A stretch of 64,000 bases of DNA, taken from assembly GCF_016862175.1 (NCBI RefSeq), contig NZ_BOML01000052.1, positions 1-64,000 on the forward strand, given 5' to 3'. Below are positions 52,942 through 60,944 of this stretch, in pieces. The position numbers and the translations under genes are program-made. Position 1 is the first letter of the stretch; each line of letters begins with the position of its first letter. The DNA comes from Paractinoplanes durhamensis. GTDB taxonomy: Bacteria; Actinomycetota; Actinomycetes; Mycobacteriales; Micromonosporaceae. The notes below the pieces were generated by a model. It was not told the DNA's origin. It worked only from the letters and a program-made list of their open reading frames with translations, and did no database searches.

Positions 52942-53562
52942 GTGGGAAAAGCCGAACTGGATGAGTTGATCGTCGCGGACGCCGAGGCACTGCGAGTGTG
53001 GTTGTTGAGCAACCACGCCACGTCGACCGGCGTTTGGCTGGCCCTCGGCCGGAAGGGCGGCACGGTCACATCGCTGACCTGGCAGCAGGCGGTCGACGAG
53101 GCCCTGTGCGTCGGTTGGATCGATGGCCAGGGCCGTAAGGGGGATCAGGACATCTCGTGGATCCGGTTCACCCCGCGCGCAGCCCGCAGTTCCTGGTCGC
53201 AGCGCAACGTCGGCCACGTGGCCCGGCTGGAGGCCGAGGGGCGCATCCTGCCCCGGGGCCGCGCCGCGGTGGAAGCCGCGAAGGCGGACGGACGCTGGGC
53301 GGCCGCCTACGCCCCGGTCTCGGAGGCCGAGGCGCCGGCCGACCTCATCGCCGCAATCGCCGCCGTCCCGGCCGCCCAGGCAATGTTCGACGTACTCACC
53401 AAGAGCAACCTCTTCGCCATCATCTACCGGGTCACCGGCGTCAAACGAGCTGAGACGCGGCAACGAAAGATCATCGAAGTCGTAGCGATGCTGGCCCGGC
53501 ACGAGACGCTCCACCCGCAGAAGGCCAGACCCGCGACCCCGCCGCAGTCAGCAGGCTCGTAA
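52942..53562 (+). CDS. YdeI/OmpD-associated family protein
   Basis: A 206-aa protein typical of the YdeI family: TWQQAVDEALCVGWIDGQGR, DISWIRFTPRAARSSWSQRN and the helical tail KSNLFAIIYRVTGVKRAETR. Cytosolic; some family members have been linked to resistance to cationic peptides, but the mechanism is not known. GTG start with a TAGCCT box. Confidence 0.88.
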   Translation: MGKAELDELIVADAEALRVWLLSNHATSTGVWLALGRKGGTVTSLTWQQAVDEALCVGWIDGQGRKGDQDISWIRFTPRAARSSWSQRNVGHVARLEAEGRILPRGRAAVEAAKADGRWAAAYAPVSEAEAPADLIAAIAAVPAAQAMFDVLTKSNLFAIIYRVTGVKRAETRQRKIIEVVAMLARHETLHPQKARPATPPQSAGS

Positions 53563-53612
53563 CGGTTTCACCCGCCCCTCGCCACGGCCGGTGTTCTGAA
53601 ATACTCCGATCC

Positions 53613-54308
53613 GTGATCCTCCGCCCTGCCCTACGCGTCCCCGCAGCGCTCGCGGTCACCGCTATGTTCCTCCTGGTCACGGCATGCATGACGGAGTGGA
53701 ACAGGGTGCCGCCGCTGACCTTCGCCTACCACCATCACAACGGGTCCGGCCTGATGGATCAAACCGTGGAGATCATCAACTCCGGTCGATCGGCCGAGGT
53801 GCCGACGCTGGAAATCGTGCCGGTCGACAGTTCCGGCGCGGTGCTGGCGGGAATCCACGTGACCACGCTCTACGGAAGCGATGTGGGCCGACTGCTCGCT
53901 CCGGCCCGGATGACCTCCCTCGACGTTCTCGCCTTCACCGGCGGCGACACGTCCAAGGTGGCGGACGTGCGGGTGACCGTCCGCGCCTCGGCCAGGGTGA
54001 AGTTTCCGGTCGCGCCGCAGGACGTGGTGGTGAAGGCGGTCGACGTCGCCGGGAAGCCGACGTCGCAGGACGGGCCGTTCCAGTCGGTCGAACTCACCAA
54101 CCCCAACCAGGAGAAGGTAGCGGCCGGGGTGGTCTGCATCCTCTGGGACCAGCCACCGGCCGGCCGCCCGCAGCAGGCCCGCGGGGTCATCCCGGTCGGC
54201 GTCACCACGATCGCCGGGAACAGCTCCGCAACGATCCGGGCCGACGGCGCGGCGGGAGACGGCTGCGAAAGCCTCAAGGCCTATTTCACCCCACTCGACC
54301 ACGCATGA
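53613..54308 (+). CDS. Hypothetical lipoprotein
   Basis: A 231-aa predicted lipoprotein: the signal ends MFLLVTAC, giving Cys25 as the lipidation site. The mature protein is beta-rich (QTVEIINSGRSAEVPTLEIV, RVTVRASARVKFPVAPQDVV) and ends with two Cys (VVCILW, GDGCES) that may pair. Surface or periplasmic-side location is inferred. Family not recognised. GTG start 50 bp after the YdeI-type gene. Confidence 0.65.
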   Translation: MILRPALRVPAALAVTAMFLLVTACMTEWNRVPPLTFAYHHHNGSGLMDQTVEIINSGRSAEVPTLEIVPVDSSGAVLAGIHVTTLYGSDVGRLLAPARMTSLDVLAFTGGDTSKVADVRVTVRASARVKFPVAPQDVVVKAVDVAGKPTSQDGPFQSVELTNPNQEKVAAGVVCILWDQPPAGRPQQARGVIPVGVTTIAGNSSATIRADGAAGDGCESLKAYFTPLDHA

Positions 54309-54479
54309 CGCCCGCACGACAGGGCGGCCGCGACGGTGGGCGGCGGCACTCGTCACGGGAACAGCGTGGCGAGCCCGCGCCACGACCGCACTGATACCGG
54401 GAAACGCGCGTCACCAGCAAGGAGCCGGACCCGTCTATTTCGAGGAGGAGATGGACGTCGCCGTGCGAGGATCCGCGGC

Positions 54480-55043
54480 ATGACGTCATCGAGGGTGAGC
54501 AAGGCTGACCGGCTCCGTCGTGCAGCCGGGTCGCAAGCTCTCGTACGCATCAAACGGTCTCCGCGCAACGCCGACCGAATCGACGGCATCGTCGTAGCGG
54601 TCGGCTCCAAATGGGCCTTGATCGCGCACACCGGTGATGGCGGCTTCTTCGAGGGCTTGATCGCCATCCGCGTCAAGGATGTGGTGACGGTCAAGAGGGA
54701 CCTCTCGTTCGAGGAGCGCTTCGCCCGGACCCAGCCCGAGTGGCCACCCACCGCCCCAGCGAACCTCGACCTGGACACGACCGCGGGTCTGCTCAGAGGC
54801 ATGAGCGCGATCTCGCCAATGATCGCCATCGAGCAGGAAAGACGGTTCCACTCGCGGATGGCGTGGATAGGTGTCGTCCACGAGATCACCAAACGGTGGC
54901 TGTGGCTGCGCTTAGTTCGCCCGAACGCCACATGGCGAAAGCGCCCGCTCGGCTACAAGCTCCGCCGAATCACCAAGGTCTTCATCTCAGATCGCTACCT
55001 GACCGCCCTCGCCGCCATCGCCGGGACCGGCCCCACGCACTGA
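54480..55043 (+). CDS. Hypothetical 187-aa protein
   Basis: A basic soluble protein. The front half (residues 10-85) looks like a small SH3/Sm-type barrel (IDGIVVAVGSKWALIAHTGD, GLIAIRVKDVVTVKRDL) and the C-terminal part is helical and basic (YKLRRITKVFISDRYLTAL). Family not recognised. GAGGA lies upstream of ATG 54480; a longer frame to 54336 is possible but its extra residues look non-coding. Confidence 0.6.
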   Translation: MTSSRVSKADRLRRAAGSQALVRIKRSPRNADRIDGIVVAVGSKWALIAHTGDGGFFEGLIAIRVKDVVTVKRDLSFEERFARTQPEWPPTAPANLDLDTTAGLLRGMSAISPMIAIEQERRFHSRMAWIGVVHEITKRWLWLRLVRPNATWRKRPLGYKLRRITKVFISDRYLTALAAIAGTGPTH

Positions 55044-55103
55044 TCCCGTACGTCGGAATTCGCATCCGGCATCGGTGGCCTGTAATCGATCGAGGGATGT
55101 CGC

Positions 55104-55109
55104 TAACCT
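55104..55109 (+). promoter_or_regulatory. Leaderless -10 box (TAACCT)
   Basis: TAACCT ends 6 nt before the ATG at 55116. Confidence 0.5.
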
Positions 55110-55115
55110 GCGCCG

Positions 55116-56172
55116 ATGCTGGGGAGTCTCGCTGCTTTGGTAGCGGCCGCCGCGCTCGGTGGTGCGCCGATCGCGCTGGCCGCGCCGACCGAACCCGCGC
55201 CCACCGACGTGACGTCGGCGTGGAATTCCAGCGCGCACGACGGTGCGACGATCACCTGGAGCGAGACCGGGGACGTACGCAATCGGGTCGATATTGTCGC
55301 CGCTGACGGCACGACCATCGGGCAGAATCCGCAGTTCACGGAAGCGGGACAACCCAATGAGGTGCCGCTGCAGCCCGCATGAGGACGGGTCGATCCTCAT
55401 GACCTGGGAGCCGGGCAAGGACAACGACCCCAACCCGGGGGACCCGCTCGACCTCCCGCCGGTGCTGCCGTACAAGTACATCCCGATCGCCTCGACGGTC
55501 TCCTTCGACGAGTACGACGAGCTCTCCGGGCCGACAGCGGCCCGTCAGCTCCTCGTGCCGTCCCGGCAATCGCCGGTCGACGTCGGACTGCGGGCCGTGC
55601 CGAACGAATGGCAGCAGTACGGCGGCTACCCCACCCTGTCCGTTCAAGGCACCGGGCTCACCGCGACCATCCCGCACACGGCGACCATCGGTGGCAAACT
55701 CACGATCAACGGCAAATCCGAGCGGCTCGTACGCTTCTGCTCGCACTTCTGGTGCCAGGTCGACACCTACGACGACGAGGGCCGCGGGCTCCAGGTGCAA
55801 TCACGCACGTCGGCCGGCGCGGCGTGGCACACGGTCGCGACCACCAGGGCCGGAAAGACCGGCACGTTCAGCGTCAAGGTCCCGTTCACGGCCTCGGCCG
55901 ACTACCGCGTGGTCGCACCCGTCGTCACCTGGAAGCGGTCGGACGGCGACCGCAAGCCGAGGTCGTACGCCACCACCGAGGCGACCGCCGTCGAAGGCGT
56001 GACGGGCGGCGAGGGCGGCGGCGGAGGTTTGCCGATCACCGGCGCCCCCGCTGCGTGGATCGCGGCGACCGGTGGCCTGCTCGTCCTGCTCGGTGGAGGG
56101 CTCGCGCTGATGGCCGGGCGACGGCGCGCGAGGCCCGTCAGCTCAGGAGATTCGCCTCCGGGAAGGGTCTAA
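55116..56172 (+). pseudogene. Frameshifted LPXTG-type surface protein
   Basis: Frame 1 (55116-55382) encodes a Sec signal peptide and the start of an extracellular domain (DVTSAWNSSAHDGATITW). It stops right after a CCC run at 55375-55377. The next frame continues the same protein at once (HEDGSILMTWEPGKDNDPNP) to 56172, ending with the sortase motif LPITG, a TM helix and an Arg-rich tail. Deleting one C restores one open frame of about 350 aa. Either a real inactivating indel, a sequencing error in the C run, or phase variation. Intact, the product would be a wall-anchored protein. Confidence 0.75.
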
Positions 56173-56241
56173 GGGCCTTAGTTACCGGCGAGGAATGAAG
56201 GAATCGGAGGGCACCCAGACGGGCATGCTTGGATTCTGGCC

Positions 56242-57195
56242 ATGGCCATCCACCTGCAGCGCCGCTCCGGTCACCCCGGGTCGCGCATCCTGAGCGTCGC
56301 CACGTACCGCCCACGGACCGAGGTGGGCAACGAGACGATCGCGGCCCTGATCGACTCGAGCGACGAATGGATCCGCCGCCGCTGCGGCATCGAGTCGCGC
56401 CGACGCGCCGCACCCGACGAGGACCTGGTCACGATGGCCGCGGCGGCCGCCTCCAAAGCTCTGGCCGGCGCCGGCGTCGATCCCCGCGACGTCTCGGCCG
56501 TCCTGGTGGCAACGATGTCCCACCGCGGCCGCGCGACCACTACGGCACCACTGGTGGCCGACGCGCTCGGCGCCACCGCGGCCGCCGCGATGGATCTGGG
56601 AGCGGCTTGCGCCGGATTCCCGTACGCACTTGCCACCGCCGACGCGCTCGTCGGCAACGGCTCGGCCGACTACGTGGTCCTGGTCGGCGCCGAGCGCATG
56701 ACCGACATCATCGACGAGCGCGACCGCAGCACAGCATTCCTCTTCGGCGACGGCGCCGGCGCGGTGGTCATCGGTCCGGCACCGGCATGCGGCATCGGCC
56801 CGGTGGTCTGGGGTGCCGACGGCTCCGGCAGTGAGTTGCTGCGCTACGACGAGGAGGGCATCCTGCGCATGGCCGGCCCGGAAGTCTTCCGCTGGGCGAC
56901 CTCCGTCATTCCCGGCCTGGCCAGGCGCGCGCTGGACGCCGCCGGCATCTCCGCGGACGACCTGGCGGCCTTCATCCCCCACCAGGCCAACCTGCGCATC
57001 ACCTCGACCGCCGCCAAAGCCATCGGGCTCGGCCCGCACGTCCAGGTGGCCACCGACATCACCACCAACGGCAACACCGGCGCGGCCTCCATCCCCCAGG
57101 CAATGGCAGCCCTGCCCGACGCGACCGGCCCCGCATTGCTCGTGGGCTTCGGCGCCGGCCTCTCCTACGCAGCCCAGGTAGTCACATTGCCCTGA
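56242..57195 (+). CDS. 3-oxoacyl-ACP synthase III (FabH-like)
   Basis: A 317-aa KAS III with the full catalytic triad: Cys in GAACAGFPYALAT near residue 117, His in FIPHQANLRI near 247, and Asn in TTNGNTGAAS near 275. It would condense an acyl-CoA starter with malonyl-ACP. It stands alone, without other fatty-acid or polyketide genes, so it may feed a special starter or be an extra copy of the housekeeping enzyme. Length normal. Confidence 0.9.
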   Translation: MAIHLQRRSGHPGSRILSVATYRPRTEVGNETIAALIDSSDEWIRRRCGIESRRRAAPDEDLVTMAAAAASKALAGAGVDPRDVSAVLVATMSHRGRATTTAPLVADALGATAAAAMDLGAACAGFPYALATADALVGNGSADYVVLVGAERMTDIIDERDRSTAFLFGDGAGAVVIGPAPACGIGPVVWGADGSGSELLRYDEEGILRMAGPEVFRWATSVIPGLARRALDAAGISADDLAAFIPHQANLRITSTAAKAIGLGPHVQVATDITTNGNTGAASIPQAMAALPDATGPALLVGFGAGLSYAAQVVTLP

Positions 57196-57430
57196 CCTGC
57201 GCGGGATATCGAGCCATCGCGACTGAAGAGCATCGATGGGCAAACGTGCCAGTCATCTCGGCCCCGGCGGCACCACTTGACCTGACGCGGGCCTCCTGGA
57301 TGACAAGAAGGGTGGTCCGCGGCCGTGCCATCGAAGTCAGTCCTCCGAGTGCCGTGCGCCGCTCAACACCGACAGTGCCGCCCAGCGGCACAGACCAGGT
57401 GTCGGATCTGCTGAGAACAGTGCGACCCGC

Positions 57431-57640
57431 TCAGTCTGAGTCTGGGGCGTCGCTGAATCTCAGCACTGGAATTGAGCTCCAGTTCACAAAAAGCTTCTCA
57501 CCCGAGTTCAGGTCATCGTAGATTCCAACCTGCTGCATCAACGCATTAAGCCCGTGTATATCATAAGTGTTGTTGAGGCGCACCTTGATGCGGTAGGTCC
57601 GCTGCGCCGCATCGAACTCAACGTACTTTTCCAGCGACAT
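57431..57640 (-). CDS. Hypothetical 69-aa protein of accessory operon
   Basis: A short acidic protein (MSLEKYVEFDAAQRTYRIKV, LNALMQQVGIYDDLN); family not recognised. Start 57640 has GAAGGGA upstream; the frame is open to GTG 57712 without support. It is the last gene of the operon that contains the nucleosidase and the two-TM protein, 132 bp after the latter. A/T content is clearly higher than in the rest of the window. Confidence 0.55.
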   Translation of the reverse strand: MSLEKYVEFDAAQRTYRIKVRLNNTYDIHGLNALMQQVGIYDDLNSGEKLFVNWSSIPVLRFSDAPDSD

Positions 57641-57772
57641 TGCAATCCCTTCGATCATTTGAGCGCTGCGCGAGATATGGGTGCTGATGGCGACCGAGAC
57701 GAATGTGGCCACGATCTGAGCCGACCGCCGAGGCTCGCTGCAAGGCGGTTGCGTCTACCCCGCCGCCGGCTG

Positions 57773-58096
57773 TCAAACCCTCCGGCGCAGCCACCGCCTG
57801 ACCACGCCCACGGTCACGACCAACAGGACGAAAAAGAAGGCAGCGCGCCATTCATCCCCTGCAGTATTCCGGCCCGTATACGATGACATACCATAAAAGA
57901 AGTAGATTCCATCGACCAATAGCACTACAAGAAGTGCCTTGGTGTCGAATCCGACGCCACGCTTTTCCGGCAGTGAGTTGATGATCTGGTTTCCGGGGCC
58001 CTGGTTGGCATATACGCTGCCACCAGAATGGGGAGCATTCTGCTGCGTGTACCGCGGCGGATCATTCGGGTTATTGTGGTCATCGGAGAGGCCCAT
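57773..58096 (-). CDS. Two-TM protein with N-terminal amyloid-like motif
   Basis: A 107-aa membrane protein. Residues 1-14 are Asn/Asp/Pro-rich. Residues 15-41 hold QQNAPHSGGSVYANQGP and GNQIIN, nearly the same as the C-terminal end of the nucleosidase encoded just upstream. Two TM helices follow (TKALLVVLLVDGIYFFYGM and FFFVLLVVTVGVV), ending in an Arg-rich tail. Start 58096 has GAGGAG 5 nt upstream; the gene begins 8 nt after the nucleosidase stop. The shared motif suggests homotypic binding or templated assembly that brings the nucleosidase to the membrane, or lets this protein act as a pore-type effector (inference). Confidence 0.75.
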   Translation of the reverse strand: MGLSDDHNNPNDPPRYTQQNAPHSGGSVYANQGPGNQIINSLPEKRGVGFDTKALLVVLLVDGIYFFYGMSSYTGRNTAGDEWRAAFFFVLLVVTVGVVRRWLRRRV

Positions 58097-58104
58097 CGCA
58101 CTCC

Positions 58105-58995
58105 TCACTTATTGTCTAAGTAGATCGTCTGGTCGCCACCTTGATTCGCGTAGACTGTGCCGCCGCCAGCCGGGGCGTTGTGCTGGGTCCACCGATCGGC
58201 CGGTGGTCGGTCAGTCGAGATGGTGGCGGGCTTGTCATTCCCGTGGCTGTTCGCGAGTACCTCGAACGCGAATGCGGCGGCATTTTGCGCGGCGACGGCC
58301 TGCCATTGCCGATCGTTCGCCTCAGTCTTGTCGCTCAGCAGGTCCGAGATCCCGCGCACAACAAGCGTGGCGACACCTTCGTTCACATATGCGCCGCGCA
58401 GGAATCCGTAGCTCTCCATATCGACGGCTAACGCGTCGCCGCAATACGCCGCTAGCAGTCGTGCGGTGTCCGACCGGTCGTGGGCTACGATCTTTCCTCC
58501 AGCCGCAACCGGCTTGACGAACGCCGCGGGGCGGGTCGTTGGCGGCGTTGGCTTGATCCGTTCCTGCCAGCGGGACCGGCGTACGACAGCCTGTGCGCGC
58601 TGTACCAATGCAAACGAAGGTGCCGACGTCTTGATCCGTGGCAGATAGATGCTGTTGCCGTCCTTGCCGGATTCGTAGTCGTAGACGGCGTCGGCCGCAA
58701 CCACGTCCCCGTGCCGGACGTCCTTGCGGCCGCCTGCGATGCCAACGAACATCGCTATCCCCGGTTTGAACACAGCGACGGCGCGCTCCAGCAACACTCC
58801 GGCCGACGGGTTGCCGGGCCCGACCTGGGCCACCGCGACACGCCATGGCGTTCGCCCTTCGAATGTGCCGACATCGAAGAGCAGACCACGTTCGATGCGC
58901 TCGCTGGTTGGCGGCGACAAGTGTTCGACCACTGCGGCGTGTTCCAGTTCCAAAGCAGTCAGGACCACAGCCGTCGGCATATTTGGATACGGCAT
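58105..58995 (-). CDS. PNP/UDP-type nucleosidase with C-terminal amyloid-like motif
   Basis: A 296-aa protein. Residues 5-240 form a nucleoside phosphorylase/MTA-SAH-nucleosidase fold: VVLTALELEHAAVVEHL (first catalytic Glu region), MFVGIAGG, LAVDMESYGF (ribose-binding Met-Glu) and VVRGISDLLSD (catalytic Asp). The active site seems complete. A disordered linker leads to residues 270-292, QHNAPAGGGTVYANQGG then DQTIY, repeated in the adjacent TM protein. PNP_UDP domains are known effectors in NTPase-dependent bacterial conflict systems, where they would destroy nucleotides or cofactors. Second gene of a tight operon, 3 nt after the PH-like gene. Confidence 0.85.
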   Translation of the reverse strand: MPYPNMPTAVVLTALELEHAAVVEHLSPPTSERIERGLLFDVGTFEGRTPWRVAVAQVGPGNPSAGVLLERAVAVFKPGIAMFVGIAGGRKDVRHGDVVAADAVYDYESGKDGNSIYLPRIKTSAPSFALVQRAQAVVRRSRWQERIKPTPPTTRPAAFVKPVAAGGKIVAHDRSDTARLLAAYCGDALAVDMESYGFLRGAYVNEGVATLVVRGISDLLSDKTEANDRQWQAVAAQNAAAFAFEVLANSHGNDKPATISTDRPPADRWTQHNAPAGGGTVYANQGGDQTIYLDNK

Positions 58996-58998
58996 CTG

Positions 58999-59406
58999 TC
59001 AGCGTGCTCTCAGGGAATAGGTTTCGTGCGCGGCGAGCATCTGGCGCGCCGCATGGATGCCCCATTGTCCGTCAGTCCCGACGCTCTGCCCGGTGAACCG
59101 CGTACCGTCGCGCATCTGGGTGCAGAATATTGTCTCCGAATGGCCACCAAGAATCTTCTTGCGGCCCTCGATCAGCGAAAAACTCGCAATGTCGGCGAAC
59201 CGCGTAACATCAACTCCGCCGTCCTGCAATAGAATGATGATGCGGCTGGCGGTGACCACCAGGGTGCCGAACGGGAAGTGGCATCGAGTGAAAGTAATGA
59301 CCGTTTCATCTCCCAGCTCCCGTTCGAGTTCCAGAATTCGTCCTTCCGGGATTCTGGAACGTTCCTTTGGGGGCATTTCTCCCAGGATCCGCGCAACGTT
59401 CGACAT
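58999..59406 (-). CDS. Bacterial PH-like (YokE-type) domain protein
   Basis: A 135-aa protein. After an N-terminal helical part (ILGEMPPKERSRIPEGRILE) it shows a PH-like fold typical of YokE/bPH domains: FGTLVVTASRIIILLQDGGV, RFADIASFSLIEGRKKILGG, and a closing helix (AARQMLAAHET). First gene of the accessory operon; GAGAGG 6 nt before ATG 59406, and its stop is 3 nt before the nucleosidase start. Perhaps a membrane or partner-binding adaptor. Confidence 0.7.
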   Translation of the reverse strand: MSNVARILGEMPPKERSRIPEGRILELERELGDETVITFTRCHFPFGTLVVTASRIIILLQDGGVDVTRFADIASFSLIEGRKKILGGHSETIFCTQMRDGTRFTGQSVGTDGQWGIHAARQMLAAHETYSLRAR

Positions 59407-59963
59407 ATCTGCCTCTCGACGTGCTCTCGCCGTGCCACGTATCGTGTCCGGCTACCACAGCGACGTCATCGACCGGCCGCAGGCAACTCGCGAACTTACG
59501 GTCCCTTTCGGACGCAGGACAGCGGCTTCGATGCAACGATCGACGCTACGAGCACGGATGATCGGCAGTGGTCCACGCAGAGCGGACGGAACCGTGACCA
59601 GACCGGGCGAACCCGTCCGGGTCATTCCGAACCCAGCCGGTCCGGTATATCGATCTGACTTTCCTGGTGGCGGTGCACCGACGGGTACGGCCGAGGCCGA
59701 AGAGCAATCTTCTGTCGTACCGCTGGGGCAGGTTCGCGGCGTTCAAGAGGAAGGTGATCGCGGTCCCAGAGGTTCCCGTCCGGTAACGCGTCACGTGCAA
59801 ACTGGGTCGCACGACAGTTCGTCGGACCGGCTGGAAGGCATCCTCACATGCCGCTGATCGCGCTCGTTGCTGGGTGGCAAGCCGCCACGTTCGGCGGGCT
59901 GGCAAAGCCCCCTGAGCGGCAGAGGTAGTTGCCTATCACCATGCCGTGGTGGGCACGTTGGTG
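59407..59963. other. Intergenic region without convincing genes
   Basis: 557 bp between the PH-like gene and the SUKH remnant. The open frames present on either strand are short, lack start signals and look non-coding. It must contain the promoter of the accessory operon, but no clear -10/-35 pair could be assigned. Confidence 0.5.
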
Positions 59964-60345
59964 CTACTCGTCGTTGCCCGACCAATCGCCGGGCAGCGCG
60001 CGGCGCACCGCAGCAAGCTCGTCCGGTGAAACGGCGCCCGCCCACAGCCAAGTCCCAGGGTCCTCCCGCAGGGTCGACCTCAAGCTGATGCGGCGCCAGC
60101 AGCCGATCCTGGACACTGGTCAAATCACGACGTCTACCCACCAGCCCGTATGCCGTACGCAACGACGCCGGCAGCGAGAAGCCCAGCCGCGTCTCCGCCT
60201 CTCGGAGATCGTCGTCGCCCCAACCGTCGCCGGCCACAACAGGGCTCGCATACTCGGCCGCGAACAACCGGATGAACCGCCACGCACCTACCGCATCACG
60301 CGAACCTCGATCAAGCTCGACATGAAGATCGAAATCGGCTCCCAC
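59964..60345 (-). pseudogene. SUKH (SMI1/KNR4)-type gene, frameshifted and shortened
   Basis: Starting at GTG 60345, about 95 residues follow the SUKH pattern of actinobacterial SMI1/KNR4 proteins (FIRLFAAEYASPVVAGDG, DLREAETRLGFSLPASLRTA, TSVQDRLLAPHQLEVDP). At about 60065 the frame is lost; a +1 shift gives TWLWAGAVSPDELAAVRRAL and GDWSGNDE with a stop at 59964. The usual middle and end of SUKH (acidic ligand pocket, W-G motif) are missing, so a deletion plus a frameshift is likely. SUKH proteins are immunity proteins of polymorphic toxins; no toxin partner remains in view. Confidence 0.6.
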
Positions 60346-60461
60346 AACGGGACACCGTAACTACGCCGGCCCGCCTCAGCGAATCACGTATCCGTATCCG
60401 GCTCTGCCGCCGATCGTGCGTGCAGACTCCGTCGGCGGCCTACCTCGGTACCCTCGCGGAC

Positions 60462-60704
60462 ATGCAGATCCGGCTCGGACGTGGTGATGACGTCACTGGC
60501 GTCATCGTGACCGAACCGACCCTGGTGGGGCGGCAGACGTTCGTAACCATGGTGGAAGCCGGCGACTGGGCGGTGGAGCTCACCGAGCCTTTGACGTTGG
60601 AAGCGGACGACCACATCTGGATACGCGGCGCCGCCGTCTTTGTGCAGCGTCCGAACGGCAGCCCCGTACGCCATGAAGGAGAAGGTGTCTGGCTTTGCCG
60701 ATAG
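60462..60704 (+). CDS. Possible small protein (80 aa)
   Basis: ATG 60462 opens a frame with a plausible beta-rich composition (QIRLGRGDDVTGVIVTEPTL, LEADDHIWIRGAAVFVQRPN). No family recognised and no strong ribosome site. It lies between the SUKH remnant and the nSTAND gene; it may be a small real gene or a chance frame. Confidence 0.35.
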   Translation: MQIRLGRGDDVTGVIVTEPTLVGRQTFVTMVEAGDWAVELTEPLTLEADDHIWIRGAAVFVQRPNGSPVRHEGEGVWLCR

Positions 60705-60944
60705 CCGGTGGAACGAGCCCGACTCTGCCAGTCGACATCCTGATCTAGCCGCGATCCGCTCGCTGCACAACAGCTCAGGACGGCCGACTGCCCGGCCATC
60801 GGCCCGGCGCTTCGGGAACTCAACCCGCTGAGCCGACCGTCCGCCGACGCACACCTTGGCGCCGGCGTCAGGGCTGGGGTGCGCCGTTCTCACCAGTACG
60901 TTCCCGGATCGTTTCACCACTTGATGACACCCTGCCGTCGGAGG

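Noticed and set aside
55370..55382. Programmed ribosomal frameshift in the LPXTG-type gene
   Set aside because: A three-C run is not a usual slippery site and no stimulatory structure was evident; an indel is simpler.
60384..60920. A 178-residue minus-strand frame
   Set aside because: Arg/His-rich composition, no start signal and no family; it overlaps the better small frame at 60462-60704.
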